Part shown: piece by piece, positions 44,662 through 53,554 of the stretch
Numbering within the stretch: position 1 is the stretch's first letter
Layout: each line of letters begins with the position of its first letter
Assembly (NCBI RefSeq): GCF_021397715.1
Contig: NZ_CP090208.1
Coordinates: 186,001 to 250,000, forward strand
DNA: 64,000 nt
From: Pantoea agglomerans
GTDB taxonomy: Bacteria; Pseudomonadota; Gammaproteobacteria; Enterobacterales; Enterobacteriaceae
Direction of reading: 5' to 3'
Translations under genes and position numbers: made by a program
The notes under the pieces: model-generated
Database searches by the model: none
Told to the model about the DNA's origin: nothing
What the model saw: only the letters and a program-made list of their open reading frames with translations

Positions 44662-46302
44662 ATGTCTCAATTACGCATGACTAAGCCCGTTCTGCACCGC
44701 GTGACCTATATTGTTTTTTTCTCGCTTTATATCTCGGTTTTTCTCAATTTTGCCTATTACCAGCAGGCTCTGGCGCTGATCCCGCTGAACGGCCTGCGCA
44801 ATACTCTTTTCTTTCTCTCTATGCCGCTGGTGGCCTTTTGCGTCATTAATATTGTCGTCACCCTCACCTCATTTTTCAGGCTGGACAGGATAGCGGTTGC
44901 GCTGTTTATCCTTGTCTCTGCCACCGCGCAGTATTTTATTCAGCATTACGGCATCGTTCTGGATCGCTCGATGATCACCAACATCGTGGACACCACACCA
45001 GCCGAGAGCCTGGCCCTGCTGACGCCTGAAATGCTGCTGGTGCTGTTTCTGTCTGGTGTTGTGATGGCCGCACTGGCTTTCTGGCCGCGTTTTAAAAAGA
45101 CGTTCTCTCTCTGGACATCTCTGGCATCCCGCGGCATTAACATCGCCTTTTCTGTCATGCTGATCGCGCTGGTGGCGATGCTGTTCTACAAAGATTACGC
45201 CTCGCTGATCCGCAATAATCATGGTCTGGTCAAGGCTCTGAGTCCGGCGAATTTTATCGCTGCCTCGCTCTCTTATTACCAGCATCATCAGCAGGCCGAC
45301 CTTCCGCTGGTAAAAATAGGTGAAGACGCCCATCAGCTTCCACAGATGCTGAGCGGGCCGAAAAAAAACCTGACGATTCTGGTGTTGGGTGAAACCTCAC
45401 GCGCCGCGAACTTTTCGCTGGGCGGTTACTCGCGACCGACCAATCCGTTACTGGCTGAAGATGAGGTTGTCTATTTTCCTGATACCACTTCCTGCGGCAC
45501 CTCGACGGCGGTCTCCGTGCCCTGCATGTTTTCCAACATGCCGCGTGCGCACTATGACGATGCGCTGGCCAGCCATCAGGAGGGCGTGCTGGATATCATC
45601 CAGCGGGCGGGTCTGCGCGTTTTATGGAACGAGAACGACGGAGGATGTAAAGGAGCCTGTAATCGGGTGCCGAATCAGGATATGAACGCCCTGAACCTTC
45701 CCGGCATGTGTATTAAAGGCGAATGTTATGATGAGGTGCTTTTTCATGGCCTGGAGGAGTATATCGCCCGACTGCAGGATAATGGCGTCATCGTCCTGCA
45801 TACCATCGGCAGTCACGGGCCGACCTATAGCCACCGGTATCCGCCCGCGTTCCGCAAATTTACCCCCACCTGTGAAACTAAACAGATCCAGGAATGTTCG
45901 CAGCAGCAGCTGGTTAATACTTACGACAACACCATTTTGTATGCCGACTCTATCGTCGACAAGGCGATTGAGTTACTCAAGGCGCATCAGGACCGGTTCA
46001 CCACCAGCCTGGTTTATCTCTCTGACCACGGTGAGTCGCTGGGTGAGAACGGCGTTTATCTGCATGGCCTTCCCTATGCCATTGCGCCTGAGGTTCAGAC
46101 CCATGTGCCGATGCTGATCTGGTTGTCACCTGACTATCAGCAGCGTTACGCGGTGGACTCGCGCTGCCTGATCCAGCGGGCCGCAGCCAACGCCTATTCA
46201 CAGGACAATCTGTTTTCTACCCTGCTGGGGCTTACCGGGGTTCAGACACGGGAATATGTCGCCGCCGACGATATGCTGGCGGCGTGCCGGGAAAAGCGTT
46301 AA
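44662..46302 (+). CDS. eptA: Phosphoethanolamine-lipid A transferase (EptA/MCR family)
   Basis: The 546-residue inner-membrane enzyme has five N-terminal helices (to about residue 175) and a periplasmic sulfatase-like domain. The nucleophile is T280 in SCGTSTAVSVPC; zinc ligands are E243 (LGETSRAANF) and DH in YLSDHGESLGENG; six or more Cys form the disulfides typical of EptA. It transfers phosphoethanolamine from phosphatidylethanolamine to lipid A, lowering surface charge and polymyxin binding. It is a single gene with its own terminator and a PhoP box, not in the pmrCAB arrangement. Confidence 0.92.
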   Translation: MSQLRMTKPVLHRVTYIVFFSLYISVFLNFAYYQQALALIPLNGLRNTLFFLSMPLVAFCVINIVVTLTSFFRLDRIAVALFILVSATAQYFIQHYGIVLDRSMITNIVDTTPAESLALLTPEMLLVLFLSGVVMAALAFWPRFKKTFSLWTSLASRGINIAFSVMLIALVAMLFYKDYASLIRNNHGLVKALSPANFIAASLSYYQHHQQADLPLVKIGEDAHQLPQMLSGPKKNLTILVLGETSRAANFSLGGYSRPTNPLLAEDEVVYFPDTTSCGTSTAVSVPCMFSNMPRAHYDDALASHQEGVLDIIQRAGLRVLWNENDGGCKGACNRVPNQDMNALNLPGMCIKGECYDEVLFHGLEEYIARLQDNGVIVLHTIGSHGPTYSHRYPPAFRKFTPTCETKQIQECSQQQLVNTYDNTILYADSIVDKAIELLKAHQDRFTTSLVYLSDHGESLGENGVYLHGLPYAIAPEVQTHVPMLIWLSPDYQQRYAVDSRCLIQRAAANAYSQDNLFSTLLGLTGVQTREYVAADDMLAACREKR

Positions 46303-46313
46303 GGGGATTTTTC

Positions 46314-46345
46314 ATATGAAGCCCGGTCGGGGCTTCATATTTTTT
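46314..46345 (+). terminator. Rho-independent terminator of eptA
   Basis: ATATGAAGCCC and GGGCTTCATAT arms with a 5-base loop are followed by TTTTT, 11 bases after the stop codon. Confidence 0.9.
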
Positions 46346-46483
46346 GATTGGAAGTGGCAGGGTGTAGATGAAAGAGTGCAGGGAATAGCGTGTCGGCCCG
46401 GCAGCCCTGACCCTGACACGCAGGTTACCCGCGCACGGATGACTCACGCTGCTTTTCTTCCTGAAGGTCAATATCAGGCCGGG

Positions 46484-46711
46484 CTAAGTGATCAGGTATT
46501 TAATGGAGGTCCACAGCAGATATATCCCTGCCAGGATCTGTAGAATCCGGGTGCCCCAACGGATAAAACGCCAGGCATGGCGTTCACTGGCATCAGCCGC
46601 GGCGATGGTCGGATCGGGATTAATTTTTCTTTTCCTCGGTCTGAAGTCCAGCCAGACCAGAATAATGATGGCTATTGCGACCAAAGCTTTTTGAAGTACA
46701 TTAGCGTCCAT
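46484..46711 (-). CDS. Small two-helix membrane protein of unknown function
   Basis: The 75-residue protein has two hydrophobic helices (about residues 7-22 and 55-72) separated by a basic loop (RPRKRKINPDP). CAGGAAA lies before the ATG. No family recognised. It is convergent with eptA. Confidence 0.6.
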   Translation of the reverse strand: MDANVLQKALVAIAIIILVWLDFRPRKRKINPDPTIAAADASERHAWRFIRWGTRILQILAGIYLLWTSIKYLIT

Positions 46712-46847
46712 GCGTCATTTCCTGTGACTAATAAAGGGTCGTTATCAATATAACTGAACCGCAAGCGTGTGGTATAGCGAAGTTTCCGGCCCGGAAGCGT
46801 GATGCAGAGTGTGAGGATAAACGCCTTAATGATGGAGATTCGATAGG

Positions 46848-47051
46848 GTGATCACAACGCTGCTGGAAAAGTTGAAAGCACTTGAATGCAGCCTCCACGG
46901 TGCCAGACGCCAGCACAGGGCGTGGCCTGAAGAGATATTGCAGAGTCCGAATGGCCTTGCGACCAAAGTGAGCCTGCCTTGTATTTCAATAAGTTATCCC
47001 AGACAGGTGCTATTTGGGCGGTGCAGGCATTCAGGGCATATCACAGAGTGA
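46848..47051 (+). pseudogene. Possible remnant of a DUF4440/SnoaL-like gene
   Basis: The frame opens MITTLLEKLKALECSLHGAR and RAWPEEIL, similar to the start of DUF4440 (NTF2-like) proteins, then loses resemblance after about residue 35. A complete member would be about 120 residues. The remainder of 46712-47139 is empty. Confidence 0.4.
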
Positions 47052-47139
47052 AATAACGGATGAACGTTAAAGGGAAAAACGGGCGGCCCTATCCGGCACC
47101 ACCCCTATTTTTCATTAAGGAAATTTGGTCAGCGGGTGT

Positions 47140-48564
47140 TTATTCCGTTTTTCGCACGACCTCAGGTAATTTCCAGCTACCGTCCATTACCGAATCTTTG
47201 GGCTGATATAGCCTGAACAAAAGATAAAAATTGCCCTCAGGCGCAGGCAGCCAGTTGGCGTTCTTATCCTCGGGCTGAGTATGAGATAGCGTGATGTTCA
47301 GGCTACCCTCTTTATCTTTTACCAGGCCTTGAGTGTCTGAACCAATTTTGTAGCGGTTGAGTGGGTTATCGACCAGCATCTTAGTGTCGGCATCGTAGAT
47401 GGTGACCGACCAGAATGCGTTAACCGGGGGCTCTGAGTTCAGCGTGAGCGTATAGCTGCTGGCTCCGGAAAGCGTCTTGCCTTCGCTGTCATTATAACGA
47501 ACCGGGTAAACAGCCTCTCGTTCTCCCTGACCACCCAGATAAGGGCCTGAAACCAGCGAACGCAGCGGGTAGTTGTAGCCAAAATCATCCAGTCCTTTCA
47601 CATAGCTCCATCCCTGCCGTACTTCTGAAGTGCTCACCATCGTAGACACCGCGACATAAGGTGCATCCTTCACACCGCGCTTAACGCCTTCGAGTATGGG
47701 CGAGGCGATGTTATTGCTATCAAAGCCCTTTTCAGTCAGGCCAAAACGGCTGAACTGACCGAACAATCCTTTATCCTCTGGCTTGACCGGGTTCGATTTG
47801 ATGGCAAATGCGAGCTGACGGAAAAAATCCAGCCCGTCGTTTTTGAGTGCAGGCATCGGTGCCAGAGTATCGTTATAGACCTTGCCGCTGGCGGACTGCA
47901 GATGGAATTGCTTCTGCAATGCATGCAGAGGCGCCATATCTTCACCCTGGGTTACGCGCATGCGGCCCCATAACCAGATTTTGTTGGTGGATACCTTCAG
48001 CACGGTGGCGTCTTTAGGCAATTCACCCTTCCAGCCCGGCGGAACAAAGACAAATTTACCGGCTTTGGTTCCGGTGGTGCGGCGACCGATATAGTGCTCC
48101 AGCTCCTGCCACATGTTGAAGACGTCCACCACATAATAGCGATCGTTTAAATCCGGAACCGTCAGTACATAAGGTTCATCAAGCTGAACAATTGCGCTCA
48201 TGTAGAGCGTATCGTTGTTCGCAGACGGCATATCTTTCGCTGCGGGCGTTGCCAGCTCCGTTGCCCAGCCGATCTGATTCAGCGGCGCGCGATAGCTGGT
48301 TGGCGGCTTAGGTTCTGGCACATCAGTATATTCGCGGGCAATCTGCTCCATACGTACCAAAGGATAGCCCCATGTCCAGGCCATCACGGCTGAACTGTAA
48401 CCGTCAGCCTCCATCCCCTTTTTGAACACTTCCGGCGAACCCTGCAGGGTAAGCACCGGGTCCTGATAGGTCGCTTCGGCAGCCTGCGCCGTCAGAGATA
48501 ATGAAGAACCCGTCAGGCCAGCCAGTAGCATCGCACCGACCAGAACCTTTTTTTTCATCAGCAT
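47140..48564 (-). CDS. Exported DUF1254/DUF1214 domain protein
   Basis: The 474-residue protein has a Sec signal (to about residue 29, TAQAAE). DUF1254 occupies the first half (MAWTWGYPLVRMEQ; SANNDTLYMSAIVQLDEPYVL; YYVVDVFNMW) and DUF1214 the second (SYTLTLNSEPPVNAFWSVTIYD; NWLPAPEGNFYLLFRLYQP). Function is not established for this widespread envelope family. AAGGA is 8 bases before the ATG. It follows an outer-membrane protein gene in the same direction, likely an operon; a paralogue lies at 49686-51200. Confidence 0.85.
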   Translation of the reverse strand: MLMKKKVLVGAMLLAGLTGSSLSLTAQAAEATYQDPVLTLQGSPEVFKKGMEADGYSSAVMAWTWGYPLVRMEQIAREYTDVPEPKPPTSYRAPLNQIGWATELATPAAKDMPSANNDTLYMSAIVQLDEPYVLTVPDLNDRYYVVDVFNMWQELEHYIGRRTTGTKAGKFVFVPPGWKGELPKDATVLKVSTNKIWLWGRMRVTQGEDMAPLHALQKQFHLQSASGKVYNDTLAPMPALKNDGLDFFRQLAFAIKSNPVKPEDKGLFGQFSRFGLTEKGFDSNNIASPILEGVKRGVKDAPYVAVSTMVSTSEVRQGWSYVKGLDDFGYNYPLRSLVSGPYLGGQGEREAVYPVRYNDSEGKTLSGASSYTLTLNSEPPVNAFWSVTIYDADTKMLVDNPLNRYKIGSDTQGLVKDKEGSLNITLSHTQPEDKNANWLPAPEGNFYLLFRLYQPKDSVMDGSWKLPEVVRKTE

Positions 48565-48606
48565 GAGGTTTTCCTTTTTTTGAACAAAAACAGAAACGAA
48601 AAATGA

Positions 48607-49389
48607 TTAATCCATAAACTGCAAATTGAGCCCGGCAAAAATTTGCCAGCGCGGCTGCCCCGGCCCGCGATCGGCAACGCTGCCCTGCGGCTCAACGAAA
48701 AAGTTATAAACGGTATTTCCTTTCTTAATGATCTGCCCGACGCCCAGCCCCAGCGGAACGCCATAGCTGTCATTCTGGAAGTTATAGTTCCAGATGGGCG
48801 CCGATCGCAGATAGGTTCCGCCACCTAACTGATAAAAGACAAACGGCTGAAAAGCGCCCAGATTGACGTCACTGCGGTCGCCTTCACCGGCAAAACTGTG
48901 CTGCCATGAGGCAAGATAGCCGTACTGAATTTTGGGGTTACTGGCGTCAAACAGGACGTTGACCAGTCCTGCTGACCACTTTTCACTGCCCAGCGCGTTT
49001 TCGGTTGCCGTCGGCGCGGTGAGCTGCGGGCCGAAGCCGAAGCTCACCGCCGGATTACCGGTATCGATCAGGTAAGCCGTAAAGAGATTGAGATCACCGA
49101 GACCGGTCTGATGCCCGCCAGTCGGGGGCGAAGGATAGGTATTCACCGGCAGAGAGGCGCGCAGGATCCAGTTGGTCTCCCCCAGCGAAAACGGTTTGGC
49201 GTAGCGCAACCAGAACTGATTAGCCTCCTTGTCGCTTTCACTGATATCGCCGATGTAATAGTTCTGCATGTTGAACGCAGTCATGTTAGCGAGCGGGTTA
49301 TTAGCCTGCGCTGAATCGGGTCCGGCGGCGTGGAGCGCCCCTGAAACCACGAATAGCAAGGTGGCAGATAATCCTGATCGAGCTTTCAT
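48607..49389 (-). CDS. Predicted outer-membrane beta-barrel protein (transporter-like, MetA-type)
   Basis: The start [21 protein letters not shown] gives 260 residues with a Sec signal. The mature part is rich in alternating polar/aromatic strands and Gly turns ([49 protein letters not shown]) and ends LNLQFMD. It resembles small barrels annotated as phenol-degradation MetA-like transporters. It is the first gene of a unit with the DUF1254 protein, 42 bases apart. An in-frame ATG 33 bases upstream is possible. Confidence 0.7.
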   Translation of the reverse strand: MKARSGLSATLLFVVSGALHAAGPDSAQANNPLANMTAFNMQNYYIGDISESDKEANQFWLRYAKPFSLGETNWILRASLPVNTYPSPPTGGHQTGLGDLNLFTAYLIDTGNPAVSFGFGPQLTAPTATENALGSEKWSAGLVNVLFDASNPKIQYGYLASWQHSFAGEGDRSDVNLGAFQPFVFYQLGGGTYLRSAPIWNYNFQNDSYGVPLGLGVGQIIKKGNTVYNFFVEPQGSVADRGPGQPRWQIFAGLNLQFMD

Positions 49390-49685
49390 AATTGTTTCCG
49401 TTTGGCAGAGAATGTATGGCAACGGCGTGAATACTGGAGAAGAAAATTGATGACAGTACGGTGCACGACTGCTAATGATTAAAAGCGAACTTTGCGGTTC
49501 GCTTATTTCTGAAAGAAGTATAGTTATAACTCAAATTTTCACGCTATTTCAGCACGTTGCTACAATTAAGAATTGTGCCACAGCTCACCAAAGTGAAATT
49601 TTTGTCCGCGGCAACGCGGCTATCCGTACAGATATCGTCACTTATTCCTGCCACAATTCGCCCTTTATAAATTGGAGTCACCACA

Positions 49686-51200
49686 ATGGAACTATCCAGA
49701 AGAACCTTTTACCGCCTGATTCTGGGCAGTGCGGTGGGTCTGGCTGCGCTCAGGCAGATACCGGCCGCGCAGGCAACATCACTTCAGATCCCCTTGCGTA
49801 AAGGGGCGGGTGATAAGGGGGAAACGCAGGGGGGAATGCCGCCCGCCGGTGCGGTCTGCTCAGTGTCTGACTTCGACTATCAGCTTAAATATCAGCGAGC
49901 ATTCGAGGCGGTATTGTGGAATATGCCCGCGGTGGCGATTTACAGCTTCCGCCGGGCGGCCTTCAGCCATCTCGGCATGAAAGACAATGATATCGTGGCC
50001 TATTCCCGTACGGCGACGCCGCTGCTTGAAGCCATCACGGCCAACAGTACTACGCCCTACATCACCGCCTTTACCGACCTGCAAAAAGGCCCGGTAGTCC
50101 TGGAGGTACCCGAAGCCGGTGCGGAAGGCAGTCTCTACGGTCAGATTGTGGATGCATGGCAGTTCACCATTGCCGATGTCGGGCCTGCCGGCATGGATAA
50201 AGGCAGGCACTCCAGATACCTGCTGACGCCGCCGGGCTATCAGGAAACCATTCCGGAAGGCTATCTCCATGTCGCCTCCCCCAGTTATCGCATCGCCCTT
50301 GCGTTTCGCTCGGTGCCGGCGGCCGGTAAGTCAGCAGAGGATGCCTATCATTATTCAAAAAAGCTGCGGATGTACTTCCTCAGCGAGGCCGGGAATCTGC
50401 CGCCGCAGAAATTTGTCGATCCCAGTGACAAGGTTTATCCCACTCTGCCGTATTACGATGAGCGGCATTTCGAAGATATGCACGCGGTGCTGAGCGTGGA
50501 ACCGGTGCGTGAGCAGGACAAGGTGATGATGGGGATGCTGACATCGCTGGGCATTGAGCGGGGTAAGCCCTTTGCACCCGATGATACCGCACGGCTCGCG
50601 ATGCGGCAGGCCGCCATCGACGCCTGGTTTTTTTTGCAGCAATGGTACGATAACTTCCCGACAGAAAAGCTCTACTGGCCCGACCGGCACTATGCGTCGC
50701 TGCTGCAGGCAGACAAAAATAATCGCTTCACCTTTGTTTATGACGATCGCATCGATCTTATCAACCGTGCGGCTGAGTATTTCTGGTGTACCTATATGCC
50801 GGAACAGCTCTCGGCTTCACCGGCGACGCAGTACCTGATGGCACTGGCAGATGCTGACGGCGCGCCGCTGGAAGCCGGTCAGCTGTATAAAATTAATGTT
50901 CCGGCGCAGATGCCGGTGAAACAGTTCTGGGCCCTGACCGTCTATAACCGCGATACCCTGTCGTTCATTTACAGTGAGAGCGGGCGAACCACGCTGTCAT
51001 CTTACGATCTCGACCGGATGCAGAAGAACGCTGACGGCGGCGTAACGATATACATAGGACCAGCAGCACCCGCCGGGCTGGAGAATAACTGGCTCCCCAC
51101 GTCCGGTAAACGCCCCCTGCCCGCTATGCGCTTTTACGGCGGAACCGACGCGCTGAACAATAAATCATTTAAGCTGGAAGATTTTCAGCGCGTCAGCTGA
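49686..51200 (+). CDS. DUF1254/DUF1214 domain protein with Tat-like signal
   Basis: The 504-residue protein begins MELSRRTFYRLILGSAVGLA, a twin-arginine motif followed by a hydrophobic stretch, unlike the Sec signal of the neighbouring paralogue. DUF1254 (NMPAVAIYSFRRAAF; TPYITAFTDLQKGPVVLEVP) and DUF1214 (QLYKINVPAQMPVKQFWALT; ENNWLPTSGKRPLPAMRFYG) are both present. It is divergent from the barrel-DUF1254 unit with a shared promoter region (49390-49685). GGAG is 8 bases before the ATG. A diguanylate cyclase gene follows after 28 bases. Confidence 0.83.
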   Translation: MELSRRTFYRLILGSAVGLAALRQIPAAQATSLQIPLRKGAGDKGETQGGMPPAGAVCSVSDFDYQLKYQRAFEAVLWNMPAVAIYSFRRAAFSHLGMKDNDIVAYSRTATPLLEAITANSTTPYITAFTDLQKGPVVLEVPEAGAEGSLYGQIVDAWQFTIADVGPAGMDKGRHSRYLLTPPGYQETIPEGYLHVASPSYRIALAFRSVPAAGKSAEDAYHYSKKLRMYFLSEAGNLPPQKFVDPSDKVYPTLPYYDERHFEDMHAVLSVEPVREQDKVMMGMLTSLGIERGKPFAPDDTARLAMRQAAIDAWFFLQQWYDNFPTEKLYWPDRHYASLLQADKNNRFTFVYDDRIDLINRAAEYFWCTYMPEQLSASPATQYLMALADADGAPLEAGQLYKINVPAQMPVKQFWALTVYNRDTLSFIYSESGRTTLSSYDLDRMQKNADGGVTIYIGPAAPAGLENNWLPTSGKRPLPAMRFYGGTDALNNKSFKLEDFQRVS

Positions 51201-51228
51201 TCTTACCCAACAATGCAGGAGCATACCC

Positions 51229-52326
51229 ATGCTGATAAATGCGGAAGATGCGAAAAAGGAACTGCTGCTTACCCGTTCCGGATGCGTCTGGTTTCTCTGG
51301 CTGAACGTGGTGTATACGCTGTATCTCTCCGCGCGCTATTTTTTCCATGACCAGCCCGATGCGCGATCGAGCGCGGTCCTGTTTTTCAGTGTCCTGATCC
51401 TGCTGTTCTCGCTCTGGAATCTTATCCTGACCGCCCTGTTCAGCCGAAACGGCTTTCTGGTTAAACGGGGAGTGTTACTCAGCATTGTGCTGCTGTATGG
51501 CATTCTCTGGGGACTGGAACTCCATTCACTCTACGCTGGCGCGGCTCCGGCAGAATTTATCATTCTGCTGTCACTGCTGCTGGTGTTTCCCGCCGTGATT
51601 GCCTTTCATCTTTCGCTCAGGCTCATTGCCGCGTTCGCTACCCCTGTCTTGCTGGTGGTGACGGGCGAAGTCATCCTGGCGGGATCAGAGTTCAATCTGT
51701 TTCTGCTGTTTTCGTACCTCATTGCGCTGGTCGCGCTCTTCTCTGCGCGTCGGGTGCTGATTGAGTGGTTTCGCAAATCAGAAGAGAGCGAGCGGCATAA
51801 CGCCCGGTTGATTAAAAAGCTGACGCGGCTTGCAGACAGAGACCCGCTGACCGGCTTAGCCAATAAACGTTACCTGCGGGAATATTTTCATGCCCGCACC
51901 GCAACGCTTCCTGCTGGATGCGACACGGTGTTCCTGATCATGATTGACGTCGATTATTTCAAAAAATATAACGACCATTACGGACACCTTGCGGGCGACC
52001 AATGCCTGATGCAGGTTGCCCGATGCATCAGTCAATCCGTACGGGATGCGACGGATCGGGTGGCGAGATTTGGCGGCGAAGAGTTTACGGTATTGTTGCT
52101 TTCCTCCGATAAGCAGGGGGTCAGAATGGTCTGTGAACGGATACAGCAGAACCTGGCGCGCGCGGGAATCCCGCACGCCCACTCCGGGATTTCCGCGAGT
52201 GTCACTGTGAGTCTCGGGGCAGCACAGTTCAAAGCAGGTGATTCGCTGGATCAGCTGCTCGCAGCGGCTGACCAGCAGCTTTACCAGGCAAAACGCGAAG
52301 GCCGTAACAGGTTTTGTCTCGACTGA
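51229..52326 (+). CDS. Membrane-anchored diguanylate cyclase (GGDEF)
   Basis: The 365-residue protein has about six hydrophobic helices in residues 15-175, then a linker helix and a GGDEF domain. The active site is GGEEF at 282-286; DPLTGLANKRY and MIDVDYFKKYNDHYGH are intact, so c-di-GMP synthesis is expected. The inhibitory I-site position (residues 273-276) reads DATD rather than RxxD, so product inhibition may be lost. AGGAG precedes the start. It is probably co-transcribed with the upstream DUF1254 gene. Confidence 0.9.
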   Translation: MLINAEDAKKELLLTRSGCVWFLWLNVVYTLYLSARYFFHDQPDARSSAVLFFSVLILLFSLWNLILTALFSRNGFLVKRGVLLSIVLLYGILWGLELHSLYAGAAPAEFIILLSLLLVFPAVIAFHLSLRLIAAFATPVLLVVTGEVILAGSEFNLFLLFSYLIALVALFSARRVLIEWFRKSEESERHNARLIKKLTRLADRDPLTGLANKRYLREYFHARTATLPAGCDTVFLIMIDVDYFKKYNDHYGHLAGDQCLMQVARCISQSVRDATDRVARFGGEEFTVLLLSSDKQGVRMVCERIQQNLARAGIPHAHSGISASVTVSLGAAQFKAGDSLDQLLAAADQQLYQAKREGRNRFCLD

Positions 52327-52418
52327 TTGCGTATCAAAGAAGTGGAGCGGCGCGGTCAGCGTTAACTTTTTGCGCCTGCGCCTTCACTCTTTCTAAAGGT
52401 CACCGCCATTATCAATGG

Positions 52419-52448
52419 CCTGACACCGCCAGCTCTGGCGGTGTCAGG
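52419..52448. terminator. Long perfect hairpin between the cyclase gene and the cytochrome remnant
   Basis: CCTGACACCGCCA and TGGCGGTGTCAGG form a 13-bp stem with a 4-base loop in a convergent gap. It lacks a U-run on either strand but is well placed for both ends. Confidence 0.5.
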
Positions 52449-52469
52449 CTAAAGGAGGCACATGAGCGA

Positions 52470-53197
52470 TCAGTGCCCTTTCTTAATGATCTCATCGATC
52501 TCTTTTTGCTCAACCGGATGCTGATTAACGCTCCATTCTCCTCTGATGTAATTGACGATATCACGCATCTCATGAGCGCTTAATTCATCGTGATAAGCGG
52601 GCATTTTGTAGGGAATATTCCCCTCGGTTACCGGTGTCTCTGCGCCAAAAGCGATCACCTTAATCACATTAGCAGGGTCCTCAGCTTCAACCGATGCGTT
52701 ATTGACCAGTGAAGGAACGTTATCATCGGTTCCTTTCCCTTCAACCCCGTGACAGGTCGAGCAATATCTGAAGTACAGGATTTTTCCCGCCTTAATTTCC
52801 GGGTGTTGCGCTGATGAGGAAACGGGATTTTTTTGCGTCGGGGAAGACCCCCGATGATTAAGGCTTAATAAATAGGCGGTAACCGCGTTGAGATCGTTAT
52901 TCGTCAGGTATTGGGTACTCTGTGTCACGACCTCAGCCATAGGCCCTGTAATCGCTGAATGCTTACTGCGGCCCTTCTGCAGTAAATCTTTTAATTCTTC
53001 TGCCGGAATAGCGCTATTTCTCAGGGATGGCGCAAACCAGCCATCGATCATCGCACCACTGAGAAAGGCAGGATCGCTGTCGTCATAGGCTTTTTCCTGC
53101 TGCGCAACGCCTCGTGGCGTATGGCAGGCGCCACAGTGTCCCGGACCTTCAACCAGATATTTTCCTCGCGGGATAAGTTCAGCATCACGGCTCACCG
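52470..53197 (-). pseudogene. 3' part of a multiheme cytochrome c gene (alcohol/gluconate dehydrogenase subunit type)
   Basis: The readable homology starts about AELIPRGKYLVEGPGH and contains two haem sites, CGACH and CSTCH, with KMPAYHDELSAHEMRDIVNY at the end. Membrane-bound dehydrogenase cytochrome subunits have three haem sites, a signal peptide and about 430 residues; here the signal, first haem domain and start are gone. The frame continues upstream to an ATG at 53294, but that part overlaps the glutamate dehydrogenase remnant in another frame and is not cytochrome. Without a signal peptide haem attachment in the periplasm is not expected. Confidence 0.75.
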
Positions 53198-53433
53198 CCG
53201 CCCTTGCCCGGTCCCCGTGACAGATTATGTTGCACCCGGTAGCCTTCAAAGTGTCTGATGCTGCCATCATCCATTTCGAGTGGAATATCCACAATTAATG
53301 CCCGCTTAGGCCGCATCAACGTGTTAGCCCAGTATTCCAGCTCGCCTAAATGAGGCAGTACCCTTTCCACCTGAGTAATAAAAATATTCCATGCAGAATC
53401 TTTATTCTCACTTAAAAATGACAGCGTCTTCAT
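53185..53433 (-). pseudogene. 5' part of a glutamate dehydrogenase gene
   Basis: An intact AGGAGG ribosome binding site and ATG lead into an 82-residue frame matching the N-terminus of Glu/Leu/Phe/Val dehydrogenases: [39 protein letters not shown]. Homology ends at about residue 79, where the sequence joins the cytochrome c remnant and a stop soon follows. The active-site Lys and NAD-binding domain (over 340 residues) are missing, so it is not an active enzyme. Confidence 0.75.
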
Positions 53434-53470
53434 GCAACCTCCTGAATAAGAGTATGTAAGTTTTAGGGCA

Positions 53471-53502
53471 CAAAAAAACCGACGATAAAGACCTATCGTC
53501 GG
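53471..53502 (-). terminator. Rho-independent terminator of puuE
   Basis: Read on the minus strand, CCGACGATA and TATCGTCGG arms are followed by TTTTTTTG, about 50 bases after the puuE stop codon. Confidence 0.85.
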
Positions 53503-53554
53503 CGCTCCGGGGAGCTAAGTACTACGGCGAGGGTGACGCCAGCGCTTCAGCGAA

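Noticed and set aside
53198..53294. N-terminal part of the cytochrome frame starting at 53294
   Set aside because: This stretch is the glutamate dehydrogenase remnant read in another frame; cytochrome homology begins only after the junction.
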